Below the pieces are notes generated by a model, which worked only from the letters and a program-made list of their open reading frames with translations, was not told the DNA's origin and did not search any database. The position numbers and the translations under genes are program-made. Shown piece by piece: positions 1 to 9,500 of a DNA stretch of 52,253 nt; position 1 is the first letter of the stretch; each line of letters starts with the position of its first letter. Origin of the DNA: Sphingomonadaceae bacterium (GTDB taxonomy: Bacteria; Pseudomonadota; Alphaproteobacteria; Sphingomonadales; Sphingomonadaceae); the NCBI GenBank assembly GCA_947454135.1, contig CANGJI010000013.1, forward strand, positions 1 to 52,253, in the 5' to 3' direction.

Positions 1-842
1 AACGCTTCGATCCGCGCGGGGAGCGCCGGGGTGGGGGCATGGACGGCGTAGATGCCGACATCCTGCGAGCCCTGATACTGCGGCAGTACGCGGGCCAGCG
101 CGCCCGATGCGAGCGCCTCGTGGACATCCCACAAGGAGCGCAGGGCGATCCCGCAGGCGCCAAGCGCGAGTTCGCGCACGACTTCGCTCGAATTGGTGCG
201 CACGTGGCTCTGGCCGTGGTGGGTGACGGTGCCTTCGGGGCCATCGAGCTGCCAGGGGAGCTGGCTGGTGGTGGCGAGGAGGCGGTGTTGCCTGAGGTCC
301 GCCAGCGTTTCCGGCGTGCCGAACGCGGCGAGATAGGCAGGCGCGGCACAGAGCACGCGGTGGCTGGTGCCGAGGCGGTGGCCAGTCAGGCCGTTTCCGA
401 TCTTCGCGCCGATGCGGATGGCAAGGTCGCAGGTGCCGTCGAGCAGATCGGCGAATTCGTCTGACAGATCTAGCTGGATGCGTACGTCGGCGTGCGCGGC
501 GAGGAAGGTCGGCACATGGGGGACGACATGCATGCGGCCGAACGAGGTGGGTGCGGTGACGCTGAGGGGGCCGCGCACGTGGGCGTGGCGGCCGCTCACG
601 CGTTCTTCGGCAGCCTTGAGGCTGGTGCGCAGCGGAAGCAGCGCGTCATGCAGGTCCTGCCCCGCCGGGGTTAGGGCGAGGCGGCGCGTGGTGCGGTGGA
701 CGAGGCGGGCGGAAAGGCGCTCCTCCAATCGGACGAGGCGCTTGGACAGCGCCGCGGTGGAAAGCCCGCGCGCGCGGGCGGCTGCGGAGATCGAGCCGGC
801 TTCGACGATGCCGAGAAAGAGATCGTAGTCGGGATCGAACAT
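1..842 (-). CDS. LysR-family transcriptional regulator (3' end cut by window edge)
   Basis: The minus-strand frame opens at the ATG at 842-840 (MFDPDYDLFLGIVEAGSISA) and stays open to base 1, so about 280 residues are visible and the C-terminus is missing. The N-terminus is a LysR winged helix (AARARGLSTAALSKRLVRLE, then LVHRTTRRLALTPAG), followed by the start of a substrate-binding domain (SVTAPTSFGRMHVVPHVPTF). The gene diverges from the glcB operon across a 99-bp gap that contains a LysR-type inverted repeat. It may therefore be the glycolate/glyoxylate regulator in place of the GntR-type GlcC of E. coli; that role is inference. The family call is firm. Confidence 0.9.
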   Translation of the reverse strand, partial: MFDPDYDLFLGIVEAGSISAAARARGLSTAALSKRLVRLEERLSARLVHRTTRRLALTPAGQDLHDALLPLRTSLKAAEERVSGRHAHVRGPLSVTAPTSFGRMHVVPHVPTFLAAHADVRIQLDLSDEFADLLDGTCDLAIRIGAKIGNGLTGHRLGTSHRVLCAAPAYLAAFGTPETLADLRQHRLLATTSQLPWQLDGPEGTVTHHGQSHVRTNSSEVVRELALGACGIALRSLWDVHEALASGALARVLPQYQGSQDVGIYAVHAPTPALPARIEA

Positions 843-875
843 TCTTAACCTGACGGATAAGCTGCGTTGAATTAT

Positions 876-890
876 TTCCTTCTACCGGAA
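876..890. promoter_or_regulatory. Candidate LysR operator between the divergent LysR gene and glcB
   Basis: The inverted repeat TTCC-N7-GGAA contains a T-N11-A core, the usual shape of a LysR binding site. It sits in the 99-bp gap between the two divergent start codons. Position and symmetry are seen; binding is inferred. Confidence 0.4.
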
Positions 891-941
891 GACGGAGCGG
901 CGGCCTAGGGGAGGAACAACGGAATTTCAGGAGTCGGTGCG

Positions 942-3044
942 ATGAGCGGATATGTCGAGCGTTCGGGGCTGCAGGTGGCAGGAACTCTGGCCGAGTTCAT
1001 CGAGACGCGGGCGCTGCCCGGAACGGGGCTGACGGCAGAGGCCTTCTGGGCAGGCGCTGCGGACATTTTCGGGAAGTTCGCCCCGCGCAATGCTGCCCTG
1101 CTGGAAAAGCGCGAGGACTTGCAGGCGAAGATCGACGCCTGGCACCGCGAGCGCGCCGGGCAGCCGCAGGACATGGCGGCCTACAAGGCGTTCCTGACCG
1201 AGATCGGCTATCTGGTGCCGGAGCCCGCGCCGTTCACCGTTTCGCCGCAGAACGTCGATGCCGAGCTGGCGGTGACGGCAGGGCCGCAGCTGGTCGTGCC
1301 GATCCTCAACGCGCGGTTCCTGCTCAATGCGGCGAATGCGCGCTGGGGCAGTCTCTACGATGCGCTCTATGGCACCGACGCCATTCCGGGCGCGGCGCAG
1401 GGGAAGGGCTATGATCCGGTGCGCGGCGGGCAGGTGATCGCGTGGGCCAAGGCGTTTCTGGATGAGGCGGTGCCGCTGGCCTCGGGTTCGTGGGCGGCGT
1501 GGACCGGCGGCGAGCCGAACCTCAAGGATCCGTCGCAACTGGTCGGCCGCGCTGGCGCAAACCTGCTGTTCAAGCACAATGGCCTCCATATCGAAGTCGT
1601 GATCGATCCGGCGCATCCCATCGGCAAGGATGATCCGGCGGGCATTGCCGACGTGGTGATGGAAGCGGCGATCTCGACGATCTGCGACTGCGAGGATTCG
1701 GTCGCGGCGGTGGATGCCGAGGACAAGGTCGCGGCCTATGCCAACTGGCTCGGGCTGATGCAGGGCAACCTGGAGGACACCTTCGAGAAGGGCGGCGCGA
1801 TGATGACGCGGCGGCTGAATGCGGACCGTGCCTATACCGCAGCCGATGGCTCTGCGCTGACGCTGCATGGCCGCTCGCTGCTGCTGGTGCGCAATGTCGG
1901 CCACCTGATGACCAATCCGGCGGTGCTGCTGCCGGGCGGGGCCGAGGCGCCGGAGGGCATTCTCGATGGCATCGTCACCAGCCTGATCGCGATGCACGAC
2001 CTCAAGAGCACTGGGCCGATCCGCAACAGCCGGACGGGCTCGGTCTATATCGTGAAGCCCAAGATGCACGGGCCGGAAGAAGCCGCGTTCGCCAATGACC
2101 TGTTCGACGCGGTGGAGGATGTGCTGGGCCTTGCGCGCCATACGCTGAAGATCGGCGTGATGGACGAAGAGCGCCGCACGAGCGCGAACCTGGCCGCGTG
2201 CATCCACGCGGTGAAGGACCGCATCATGTTCATCAACACCGGCTTCCTTGATCGCACCGGCGACGAGATGCACACCTCGATGCAGGCCGGCGCGATGCTG
2301 CGCAAGGGCGACATGAAGACGACGCCCTGGATCACGTCCTACGAAGATCGCAACGTGCAGATCGGCCTTGCCTGCGGGCTTTCCGGCAAGGCGCAGATCG
2401 GCAAGGGCATGTGGGCAATGCCCGACCGCATGGCCGACATGCTGGTCCAGAAGGTGGGCCATCCGAAGACCGGCGCAAACACGGCTTGGGTGCCTTCGCC
2501 GACCGCTGCCGTGCTGCACGCGACGCATTACCATCAGGTCGACGTGTTCGCCCGGCAGGTCGAGCGCCGCGCCGAAGGGATCGCCAGCCTCGATGCGCTG
2601 CTCACCATCCCGGTCGCGGCGGGTCAGAACTGGTCTGCCGAGGACATTCAGGCCGAGATCGACAACAATGCGCAAGGCATTCTGGGCTACGTGGTGCGCT
2701 GGGTCGATCAGGGCATCGGCTGCTCCAAGGTGCCGGACATCAACGATGTCGGGCTGATGGAGGACCGCGCCACGCTGCGTATTTCGAGCCAGCATATCGC
2801 CAACTGGCTGCTGCATGGGGTGGTGACGCCGGATCAGGTCGATGCCGCCCTGCTGCGCATGGCGGCCAAGGTCGATGCCCAGAATGCGGGCGATCCGCTC
2901 TACCAGCCGATGGCCGGCAATCCCGAGGGCAGCTTCGCGTTTCAGGCGGCGCGGGCGCTGGTGTTCGATGGCGTTGCGCAGCCGAGCGGCTATACCGAGC
3001 CGCTGCTCCATGCGTTCCGCCAGAAGGTCAAGGCGCGGGGCTGA
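942..3044 (+). CDS. glcB: Malate synthase G
   Basis: This enzyme condenses glyoxylate with acetyl-CoA to give malate in the cytoplasm. The 700-residue length suits the monomeric G isoform (about 720 residues). Family motifs include [29 protein letters not shown], the substrate-loop segment [16 protein letters not shown], and the C-terminal [18 protein letters not shown] around residue 607, which carries the catalytic aspartate. The start has a clear AGGAG at 929-933. It is the first gene ahead of glcDEFG, so glyoxylate made by glycolate oxidase is used at once. In E. coli glcB lies downstream of glcDEFG, so the order differs here. Confidence 0.97.
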   Translation: MSGYVERSGLQVAGTLAEFIETRALPGTGLTAEAFWAGAADIFGKFAPRNAALLEKREDLQAKIDAWHRERAGQPQDMAAYKAFLTEIGYLVPEPAPFTVSPQNVDAELAVTAGPQLVVPILNARFLLNAANARWGSLYDALYGTDAIPGAAQGKGYDPVRGGQVIAWAKAFLDEAVPLASGSWAAWTGGEPNLKDPSQLVGRAGANLLFKHNGLHIEVVIDPAHPIGKDDPAGIADVVMEAAISTICDCEDSVAAVDAEDKVAAYANWLGLMQGNLEDTFEKGGAMMTRRLNADRAYTAADGSALTLHGRSLLLVRNVGHLMTNPAVLLPGGAEAPEGILDGIVTSLIAMHDLKSTGPIRNSRTGSVYIVKPKMHGPEEAAFANDLFDAVEDVLGLARHTLKIGVMDEERRTSANLAACIHAVKDRIMFINTGFLDRTGDEMHTSMQAGAMLRKGDMKTTPWITSYEDRNVQIGLACGLSGKAQIGKGMWAMPDRMADMLVQKVGHPKTGANTAWVPSPTAAVLHATHYHQVDVFARQVERRAEGIASLDALLTIPVAAGQNWSAEDIQAEIDNNAQGILGYVVRWVDQGIGCSKVPDINDVGLMEDRATLRISSQHIANWLLHGVVTPDQVDAALLRMAAKVDAQNAGDPLYQPMAGNPEGSFAFQAARALVFDGVAQPSGYTEPLLHAFRQKVKARG

Positions 3045-3055
3045 CACACCACCTT

Positions 3056-3146
3056 CCGTTCGCCCCGAGCGAAGCCGGGAACGCAGAGCCTGTCTGGCCT
3101 CGGCTTCGCTCGGCCTTGGTCCCTCGACTTCGCTCGTAACGAACGG
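3056..3146. repeat. REP-like intergenic inverted repeat between glcB and glcD
   Basis: The outer arms CCGTTCG (3056-3062) and CGAACGG (3140-3146) are inverted. Inner arms CGAGCGAAGCC and GGCTTCGCTCG are also perfectly inverted, so the RNA can fold into a compound hairpin. The cttcgctcg core resembles dispersed intergenic repeats common in sphingomonad genomes (from memory). It splits glcB from glcD and could attenuate the operon or protect the glcB mRNA 3' end. Only one copy occurs in this window. Confidence 0.6.
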
Positions 3147-3188
3147 GTAGGGTTGGGTCGAGCGTAGCTTGCTGAGGAAGCATCCCTG

Positions 3189-4682
3189 ATGTCGATTGCC
3201 ATGCCGGTGCCCGATGCTGAGACGATCGCCAAGCGCGAGCGGATCGCGCGGGCGCTGCGGGCCATCGTGCCGGGGGAGGGTGTGATCGATGCGCCCGAGG
3301 CCTTGCGGCCGTGGGAGTCCGATGGGCTGACTGCCTATCGCCAACCGCCGCTGCTGGTCGTGCTGCCCGAGACGACCGCGCAGGTTTCGGCGGTGCTCAA
3401 GTGGTGCCATGCCGAGGGTGTGAAAGTGGTGCCGCGCGGGGCTGGGACTTCGCTCTCGGGCGGGGCCTTGCCGCTCGCCGATGCGGTGCTGCTGGGGCTG
3501 GGCAAGTTCAAGCGCGTGCTCGAGGTGGACTACGAGGACCGCGTGGCGGTGGTGCAGCCCGGCGTTACCAACCTTGCCATCACGCAGGCGGTGGAGGCTC
3601 GCGGCTTCTACTATGCGCCCGATCCTTCGAGCCAGATCGCCTGCACCATCGGCGGCAATGTCGCGGAAAATTCGGGCGGGGTGCATTGCCTGAAATATGG
3701 GCTGACGACGAACAACGTGCTCGGCGTCGAGATCGTCATGATGGACGGCGAAGTGGTGCGGCTGGGCGGGCGCCACCTTGATCCGGGCGGGCTCGACCTG
3801 CTGGGCGTGGTGGTCGGCTCGGAAGGTCTGCTGGGCGTCGTGACTGAAGTGACGGTGCGCATCCTGCCGAGGCCCGAGACGGCACGCGCGGTGCTGGTGG
3901 GCTTTCCCGATGCCGAACAGGCGGGAGCCTGCGTGGCGCAAGTCATCGCCGAGGGGATTATCCCGGCGGGCATGGAAATGATGGACCGGCCCGCGATCCA
4001 TGCGGCGGAAGCCTTCGTCAACGTGGGCTATCCGCTCGATGTGGGGGCGCTGCTGATCGTCGAGGTCGATGGGCCGGCGGCGGAATGCGATTTCCTGATC
4101 GGCGAGATTGCGCGGATTGCCGGCGCGAATGGTGCGGTCACCTCGCGCGTTTCGGAAAACGAGGCGGCGCGCATGGCATTCTGGGCCGGGCGCAAGGCGG
4201 CGTTTCCCGCGGTGGGGCGGATTTCGCCGGACTATCTCTGCATGGATGGGACGATCCCGCGCCGCCGCCTGCCCGATGTGCTGCGGCGGATGGAGGAGCT
4301 TTCCGAGGAATACGGCCTGCGCGTGGCGAACGTGTTTCATGCAGGCGATGGCAACCTGCATCCGCTGATCCTCTATGATGCCAATGTGCCGGGCGAACTC
4401 GACAAGGCCGAGGCCTTCGGCGCGGATATCCTGCGGCTGTGCGTCTCGGTCGGCGGGGTGCTGACGGGCGAGCATGGCGTGGGGATCGAGAAGCGCGATC
4501 TGATGCCGGAGATGTTCAGCGAGGCGGACCTCAAGCAGCAGCAGCGGGTGAAGTGCGCGTTCGATCCGGAACTGCTGCTCAATCCGGGCAAGGTTTTCCC
4601 GGTGCTGCATCGCTGCGCGGAACTGGGGCGGATGCATGTCCACCACGGCGCGCTGCCGCATCCCGAGCTTCCGAGGTTCTGA
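3189..4682 (+). CDS. glcD: Glycolate oxidase subunit GlcD (FAD-linked)
   Basis: GlcD is the FAD-binding catalytic subunit of glycolate oxidase, which converts glycolate to glyoxylate and passes electrons on through GlcE and GlcF. The 497 residues show the PCMH-type FAD motif PRGAGTSLSGGALP (about residues 84-97), the IGGNVAENSGG segment, and the C-terminal FAD-oxidase motifs FHAGDGNLHPL and GEHGVGIEKRDLM. The stop overlaps the glcE start in TGATG, so the two are translationally coupled. The first in-frame ATG is used; MPVPDAETIAKRERI six residues later is an alternative start. Confidence 0.96.
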   Translation: MSIAMPVPDAETIAKRERIARALRAIVPGEGVIDAPEALRPWESDGLTAYRQPPLLVVLPETTAQVSAVLKWCHAEGVKVVPRGAGTSLSGGALPLADAVLLGLGKFKRVLEVDYEDRVAVVQPGVTNLAITQAVEARGFYYAPDPSSQIACTIGGNVAENSGGVHCLKYGLTTNNVLGVEIVMMDGEVVRLGGRHLDPGGLDLLGVVVGSEGLLGVVTEVTVRILPRPETARAVLVGFPDAEQAGACVAQVIAEGIIPAGMEMMDRPAIHAAEAFVNVGYPLDVGALLIVEVDGPAAECDFLIGEIARIAGANGAVTSRVSENEAARMAFWAGRKAAFPAVGRISPDYLCMDGTIPRRRLPDVLRRMEELSEEYGLRVANVFHAGDGNLHPLILYDANVPGELDKAEAFGADILRLCVSVGGVLTGEHGVGIEKRDLMPEMFSEADLKQQQRVKCAFDPELLLNPGKVFPVLHRCAELGRMHVHHGALPHPELPRF

Positions 4683-5809
4683 TGCTCGAGCCGAGAGACG
4701 CAGGCGATCTCGCCGACATCATTGCCGCTGCGGCGGCGAGCGGGCGCAAGCTGGAACTGCGCGGAGGCGGGACCAAGGCCGATTTCGGCGCGCCGCGCGA
4801 GGCGGAAGTGGTTTCGCTGGCCGGGCTGACGGGCGTGGTGGACTACGATCCCGCCGAACTGGTGCTGACGGTGCGCGCGGGGACTTTGCTCAGCGAGGTG
4901 CAGGCACTGGTGGCGAGCGAAGGCCAGATGCTGGCGTTCGAGCCGTGGGGCGATCCCGGCGCGACGATTGGCGGGACCATGGCGGCGGGCGTGGCCGGAT
5001 CGCGGCGGGTGACGGCGGGGAGTGCGCGCGATCATCTGCTGGGGCTGACGGCGGCCTCAGGGCGCGGCGAGGTGTTTGTTGCCGGGGCCAAGGTGGTCAA
5101 GAACGTGACGGGCTATGACCTGCCCAAGCTGATGGCGGGATCGTGGGGCCGGATCGGCGCGATGGCCGAGTTGACGGTGAAGGTGCTGCCGCACCCGCGC
5201 GAAGTGGTGACCTTGGCGGCGCGAGGCCTCGATCCGGCGGCGGCGCATGCGGCGATGGCCTGCGCGCTGGGGAGCAATGCCGAGGTTTCGGCGGCGGCGG
5301 CGCTGAGTGACGGCACGGTGCTGCTCCGCGTGGCGGGGTTTGCGCCTTCGGTCGCGGCGCGCTGCGCGGCGCTGCCCGGGCTGCTCGCAGGCCATTGCGT
5401 GCTGGAGCGGTTGGAGGATGCCGCACCGCTGTGGCAGCAGGCTATGACGGGAGCGGGCCTCAAGGGCGCAGTGCGCTGGGATGTCCACCTGCCGCCGCGC
5501 GCGGCTCCGGCGCTGATCGCGGCGCTGCCTTCGGGGGCCGAGTGGGCGATGGATTGGGGCGGCGGGCGCGTGTGGGTCTGCTGCGATGGTGAGGATGACG
5601 CCGTGCGCCAACTGGCGGCGGGGCTGGGCGGCGAGGCGCGTCTGATCGCGGCGCCTGAGGCGATGCGGGCGCAGGTGCCTGCATTCCAGCCGCGCGCGAA
5701 GGGTGTGGCCGCGCTGGAGGCGCGTGTGCGGCAGGCGTTTGATCCCAGCGGCGTTTTCGCCACAGGGCGATTTGCGGAGGATGGCAATGCAGACGCGCTT
5801 CCCGCCTGA
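4682..5809 (+). CDS. glcE: Glycolate oxidase subunit GlcE
   Basis: This is the second FAD-binding subunit of glycolate oxidase, 375 residues from the ATG at 4682, which overlaps the glcD stop by one base. It has a truncated PCMH FAD domain (LRGGGTKADFG near residue 25; EPWGDPGATIGGTMAAGVAG; VKNVTGYDLPKLM) and a short C-terminal region, as usual for GlcE. The same frame is open much further upstream inside glcD, but that extension has no family support, and the TGATG overlap fixes the start. The 3' end overlaps glcF by 23 bases. Confidence 0.94.
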   Translation: MLEPRDAGDLADIIAAAAASGRKLELRGGGTKADFGAPREAEVVSLAGLTGVVDYDPAELVLTVRAGTLLSEVQALVASEGQMLAFEPWGDPGATIGGTMAAGVAGSRRVTAGSARDHLLGLTAASGRGEVFVAGAKVVKNVTGYDLPKLMAGSWGRIGAMAELTVKVLPHPREVVTLAARGLDPAAAHAAMACALGSNAEVSAAAALSDGTVLLRVAGFAPSVAARCAALPGLLAGHCVLERLEDAAPLWQQAMTGAGLKGAVRWDVHLPPRAAPALIAALPSGAEWAMDWGGGRVWVCCDGEDDAVRQLAAGLGGEARLIAAPEAMRAQVPAFQPRAKGVAALEARVRQAFDPSGVFATGRFAEDGNADALPA

Positions 5810-7076
5810 GGCGCTCGCCGATCCGGCCATGGCGACGTCCGAGGGCGTGATCCGCAAGTGCGTGCACTGCGGGTTCTGCACCGCGACCTGCCCGACTTAC
5901 GTGCTGCTGGGCGACGAGAACGACAGCCCTCGCGGCCGGATCTATCTCATCAAGGACATGCTGGAGAACGGTCGCAAGCCGGGGCCGGAGACGGTCAAGC
6001 ATGTCGACCGCTGCCTTTCGTGCCTGGCCTGCATGACGACCTGTCCTTCAGGCGTGAACTACATGCACCTCGTCGATCACGCGCGGGCCTATATCCATGA
6101 GAACTACCAGCGGCCCTGGCATGAACGCGCGGTGCGGCGGTTGCTGGCATGGGTGCTGCCCTATCCGGGGCGGATGCGGCTGGCGCTGGAATGGGCGCCG
6201 CTGGCGCGGCCTCTGGTGCCAGTGCTGAAGCGGATCAGCGCGCTGAGGCCTGTGGCGGCGATGCTGGAACTGGCACCGGGCAAGGTGCCGGCACCTGCCC
6301 CGATGGAACCCGTGCAGGTTGCAGGCGCCAGGGCGCGCGTGGCGCTGCTGCAGGGCTGCGCCGAACCGGTGCTGAGCCCCGAGGTGCGCGCCGCAACCTT
6401 GCGCCTGCTGGAGCGCGCGGGGTGCGAGGTGGTGTTTGCGCAGGGCGAAGGCTGCTGCGGCGCGCTTGTCCATCACATGGGGCGCGAGGCGGATGCGCTG
6501 GACGCCGCGCGGCGCAATGTCGATGCGTGGATGCGCGAGATCGAGGGCAAGGGCCTCGACGCGGTGATCGTCACCACCTCGGGCTGCGGCACCACGATCA
6601 AGGACTATGGCCACATGCTGCGCGCCGATCCCGCCTATGCGGAGAAGGCGGCGCGGGTGAGCGCGCTGGCGATGGATGTGAGCGAGTTTCTGGCGAAGCA
6701 CGGCCTGCCTGCTGTGAGCCCGCGCGCCCTGACTGTTGCCTATCATCCGCCGTGCTCCTTGCAGCACGGGCAGAAAGTGACCGAGGCGCCGAAGCGGCTG
6801 CTGGCGGAGGCTGGTTTCACCGTGCGGCTGCCTGCCGAGGCGCATCTGTGCTGCGGGTCGGCGGGCACCTACAACATCCTCCAGAGCGAACTGGCCAGCC
6901 AGCTTGGCGCGCGCAAGGCCGAGCGGCTCGGCGCATTGGAGGCTGATGTGATCGCCACCGGCAACGTCGGCTGCGCGGTGCAGATCGCCCGGAATTCGGG
7001 GCTGCCAGTCGTCCACACCGTCGAACTGCTCGACTGGGCAACCGGCGGGCCAACGCCGCAAGCCCTAAACCCCTGA
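5787..7076 (+). CDS. glcF: Glycolate oxidase iron-sulfur subunit GlcF
   Basis: This 429-residue iron-sulfur subunit takes electrons from GlcD/GlcE to the membrane quinone pool. Two 4Fe-4S motifs are visible, CVHCGFCTATCP and CLSCLACMTTCP, followed by two CCG-type cysteine-rich domains (GEGCCGALVHHMG and LCCGSAGTYNI). Two in-frame ATGs lie at 5781 and 5787. A GGAGG at 5776-5780 abuts the first and stands six bases before the second, so 5787 (MQTRFPPEAL) is preferred, which also resembles the E. coli N-terminus. Confidence 0.95.
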   Translation: MQTRFPPEALADPAMATSEGVIRKCVHCGFCTATCPTYVLLGDENDSPRGRIYLIKDMLENGRKPGPETVKHVDRCLSCLACMTTCPSGVNYMHLVDHARAYIHENYQRPWHERAVRRLLAWVLPYPGRMRLALEWAPLARPLVPVLKRISALRPVAAMLELAPGKVPAPAPMEPVQVAGARARVALLQGCAEPVLSPEVRAATLRLLERAGCEVVFAQGEGCCGALVHHMGREADALDAARRNVDAWMREIEGKGLDAVIVTTSGCGTTIKDYGHMLRADPAYAEKAARVSALAMDVSEFLAKHGLPAVSPRALTVAYHPPCSLQHGQKVTEAPKRLLAEAGFTVRLPAEAHLCCGSAGTYNILQSELASQLGARKAERLGALEADVIATGNVGCAVQIARNSGLPVVHTVELLDWATGGPTPQALNP

Positions 7077-7125
7077 AACCCTGAATATCTGAATCCCTAC
7101 AGCCCCCTCCCCAGGAGTAACTGCA

Positions 7126-7548
7126 ATGACCCGTATTACGCTCGATCAGGCGCAGGCCATCGTTTCCGGAGGCATCGCCGAAGCGCGCCGCCTGAGCCTC
7201 AAGCCGATCAGCGTTGCCGTGCTCGATGCCGGCGGCCACATGATCGCCTTCGGCCGGGAGGACGGCTCCTCCAACTTGCGCCCGCAGATCGCGACGGCCA
7301 AGGCTTCGGGCGCGCTGGCGCTCGGCGTTTCCTCGCGGACGATTGGCGAGATGGCGATCGAGCGGCCGACCTTCATCAACGCGGCGGCAGGCCTCAATCC
7401 GGCGGGGATCGTCCCGGCGGCGGGCGGCGTGCTGGTGCGCGGCGCGGACGGCTCCGTGATCGGCGCAGTCGGCGCGACGGGCGATACCAGCGATAACGAC
7501 GAACTCGCCGCGTTCGCTGGCATCAAGGCTGCCGGCCTGTCCGTCTGA
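7126..7548 (+). CDS. glcG: GlcG/HbpS family protein
   Basis: This 140-residue protein of the DUF336/GlcG-HbpS family has the typical segments VAVLDAGGHMIAFGRED, INAAAGLNPAGIVPAAGGV and IGAVGATGDTSDNDE. Family members bind haem or act as small sensors or accessory proteins; the exact role in glycolate metabolism is unsettled. It follows glcF by 49 bases with an AGGAG before the start and is the last gene of the glc operon. Its end is four bases from the end of the convergent dehydrogenase gene. Confidence 0.85.
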   Translation: MTRITLDQAQAIVSGGIAEARRLSLKPISVAVLDAGGHMIAFGREDGSSNLRPQIATAKASGALALGVSSRTIGEMAIERPTFINAAAGLNPAGIVPAAGGVLVRGADGSVIGAVGATGDTSDNDELAAFAGIKAAGLSV

Positions 7549-7552
7549 GGCT

Positions 7553-9280
7553 TCAGCCCGGGCGGTGGCCCAAGGTCCACACGTAGGCCGCCACGGCCCG
7601 CACATCCGCTTCGTCGAGCGGTGCGCCGCCCAGCGCGGGCATGCCGCCGCTGGCCCTCTTCGGCTTGGCGACGCCAGCGCGGATCGTTGCGGCAAGGCCT
7701 TCGAACGAGCCGTCGCTCCATTGGTAGGCGGGGCCGGTGAGCGAACCGCCCGCCGAGCTGCCGCGCCCATCAGAGCCGTGGCAACCGGAGCACGTGCCGC
7801 CCTTGAGCTCGCCGAAATAGATCCGCTGGCCGATCGCGACTTCATCGGCGTTCGAGCCGGGCGGGGCGACCGGCGGTTTGCCGGTGAAGGGATTGCCGGC
7901 AGTCAGCGCGCTTTTCACCGCCGCGCGCGGGGCGCCGGTGAGGTCGGCATTCGCCGCGCCGTGGTAGGTCACGCGCCAGATCGTGCCGCGCACGTCATCG
8001 GCGATATAGAGCGCACCGTCCGGCCCGACGGCGAGGCCTGCCGGGCGGTGCGCGGCGCGGCCGGGTTCGCGGTATTCTCCGGCAAAGCCATCGGCGAAGC
8101 GGATCCAGGTCCCTGCCGCCTTGCCGTCCTTGAGCGGCTGGAAGGCGACGAGGTAGCCGTCCTGCGGTGCGGGGGCGCGGTTCCACGAGCCATGGAAGGC
8201 AATGAACGCGCCTTCGGCATAGGCGGCGGGGAAGCGCTTCGCGGTGTAGATCGCGACATCGTTGGGCGCCCAGTGCGCCGGGTAGGCGGCGACAATGGGC
8301 GTCTTGCCGGCGCAGCGGCCCTGCGTTTTGCCGCCATCGCCGCCGTATTCCGGCGCGAGGACGTGGCGCTGGCCGTCGTAGTAGCAGGTCGGCCAGCCGA
8401 AATCGGCGCCCTTGAACGGCGAGAACAGGATCTCGCTCGGCAGTTCCGTGCCCTGTTCGCCAGAGTAGAGCGCGGGCCAGTTCTGCGAGAGCTGATCACG
8501 CCCGTGCTGGGTGGCGAAGACGCGGCCCGCGCTGTCGAACGCGATGCCGCCGGTGTTGCGGATGCCGGTGGCCCAGCGGTCGGCAGGGGAGAACACCTGT
8601 CCGGTCTTGTCGGCGCGGTATGCCCAGATGCCGCCGCGGGTCTGCTGCTCGATGCACGGGTCTGCGCCCTTGGCGCCGGGCTGGCGATTGGGGCTTTCGC
8701 AGGTGTTGGAAGCCGAGCCCGAATTGACGAGGAGCAAGCCGTCCTTGGCAATGGCGAAGGGGTGCATCGGGTGATCGCCCTTCATCACGAGGCCCGAGAC
8801 GACAACTTCGCCCGCGCCGCTCGGCACCGCCGTGCCGGGGGTCAGCGGATAGCGCAGGATGCTGTCGCCTTCCTCGGCATAGAGCGCGCCGTTCCACAGC
8901 GCGATGCCGGTGCCGCCTTGCCCGCCCTTGCGCGGGTTCGAGCCGAAGCGCTCGGTCACATCCGCCACGCCGTCCCCGTCGCGGTCCTTCAGCGCGACGA
9001 TGTAGCCGCTGGCAGGCACGGGGGCGCCGGGGAAGTAATCGGGGTAGTTCCACGTGTTGACGTAGACCGTGCCATCGGCCGCCACGGTGAGATGGCGTGC
9101 ATGGCCGAGGTGATCGGCATAGACCGTCGCGCAGAACCCCGGCGGCAGGCTGAGCCCGCCGTTGTCCGGCGCGCAGTCTTCCGGTGCGGCTTCGGATGCA
9201 GCCGCAAGCGGCGCATGGGGGGCGATAAAGGCAAGGCCGAGCACGGTGGCCGAGAGGGCTGCGAGGATGGATTTTGTCAT
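7553..9280 (-). CDS. Secreted PQQ-type sugar dehydrogenase-like propeller fused to cytochrome c
   Basis: From the ATG at 9280-9278 the protein has 575 residues: a signal peptide (MTKSILAALSATVLGLAFIAPHA is its hydrophobic start), a beta-propeller of the soluble glucose/sorbosone dehydrogenase type (HLTVAADGTVYVN, DRDGDGVADV, GWPTCYYDGQ, RPAGLAVGPDGALYIADD), and a C-terminal cytochrome c domain with CSGCH at 497-501 and a likely axial Met in GGMPALGG near 543. It probably oxidises a sugar or alcohol in the periplasm, with electrons leaving through its own haem. PQQ use is inferred from the fold. The frame is open upstream to 9391, but the signal peptide fixes the start. Confidence 0.85.
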   Translation of the reverse strand: MTKSILAALSATVLGLAFIAPHAPLAAASEAAPEDCAPDNGGLSLPPGFCATVYADHLGHARHLTVAADGTVYVNTWNYPDYFPGAPVPASGYIVALKDRDGDGVADVTERFGSNPRKGGQGGTGIALWNGALYAEEGDSILRYPLTPGTAVPSGAGEVVVSGLVMKGDHPMHPFAIAKDGLLLVNSGSASNTCESPNRQPGAKGADPCIEQQTRGGIWAYRADKTGQVFSPADRWATGIRNTGGIAFDSAGRVFATQHGRDQLSQNWPALYSGEQGTELPSEILFSPFKGADFGWPTCYYDGQRHVLAPEYGGDGGKTQGRCAGKTPIVAAYPAHWAPNDVAIYTAKRFPAAYAEGAFIAFHGSWNRAPAPQDGYLVAFQPLKDGKAAGTWIRFADGFAGEYREPGRAAHRPAGLAVGPDGALYIADDVRGTIWRVTYHGAANADLTGAPRAAVKSALTAGNPFTGKPPVAPPGSNADEVAIGQRIYFGELKGGTCSGCHGSDGRGSSAGGSLTGPAYQWSDGSFEGLAATIRAGVAKPKRASGGMPALGGAPLDEADVRAVAAYVWTLGHRPG

Positions 9281-9400
9281 GCCCCGCTTGTGGTGAGCGG
9301 CGGCACTGCGGTCAATCCTGATCAAAGCGCTGCCCCGAGCAGGCAATGGAAAGCTGCGCAACGCCTGACTGAGCCAGCGAAACCCGTACAAGTCATTGAA

Positions 9401-9421
9401 AGGGCTGGAGGGTGAAGGGAA
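9401..9421. repeat. attL-like partial copy of the tRNA-Gly 3' end
   Basis: The string agggctggag followed by ggtgaagggaa matches 13661-13683, which spans the tRNA-Gly 3' end. The only difference is two bases (CG) missing in the middle of the left copy. This marks the left boundary of the island. The two-base loss shows either decay after integration or an imperfect crossover site. Confidence 0.7.
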
Positions 9422-9479
9422 CCGCAGTGATGTGAAATATATTTGATATTAAAAGGTAATATGAAATTTGGTTTTCAAA

Positions 9480-9500
9480 TGACCCCCAAAGTGACCCCCA
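9480..9500. repeat. Left pair of integrase arm-type sites
   Basis: Two direct copies of TGACCCCCA start at 9480 and 9492. The same nonamer pair with the same 12-base period and orientation occurs at 13531-13551, plus one inverted copy at 13501-13509 beside the integrase start. Short direct repeats at both ends of an island fit arm-type binding sites of a tyrosine integrase. Repeat positions are seen; binding is inferred. Confidence 0.6.

Noticed and set aside
927..4661. Very long open frame (about 1240 codons) on the minus strand opposite glcB and glcD
   Set aside because: It is antisense to two clear enzymes, is rich in Arg/His/Gln as GC-rich shadow frames are, and has no recognisable domain; high third-position GC explains the lack of stops.
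7565..9415. Plus-strand open frame of about 615 codons opposite the sugar dehydrogenase
   Set aside because: The opposite strand has a signal peptide, propeller motifs and CSGCH; this frame has none.
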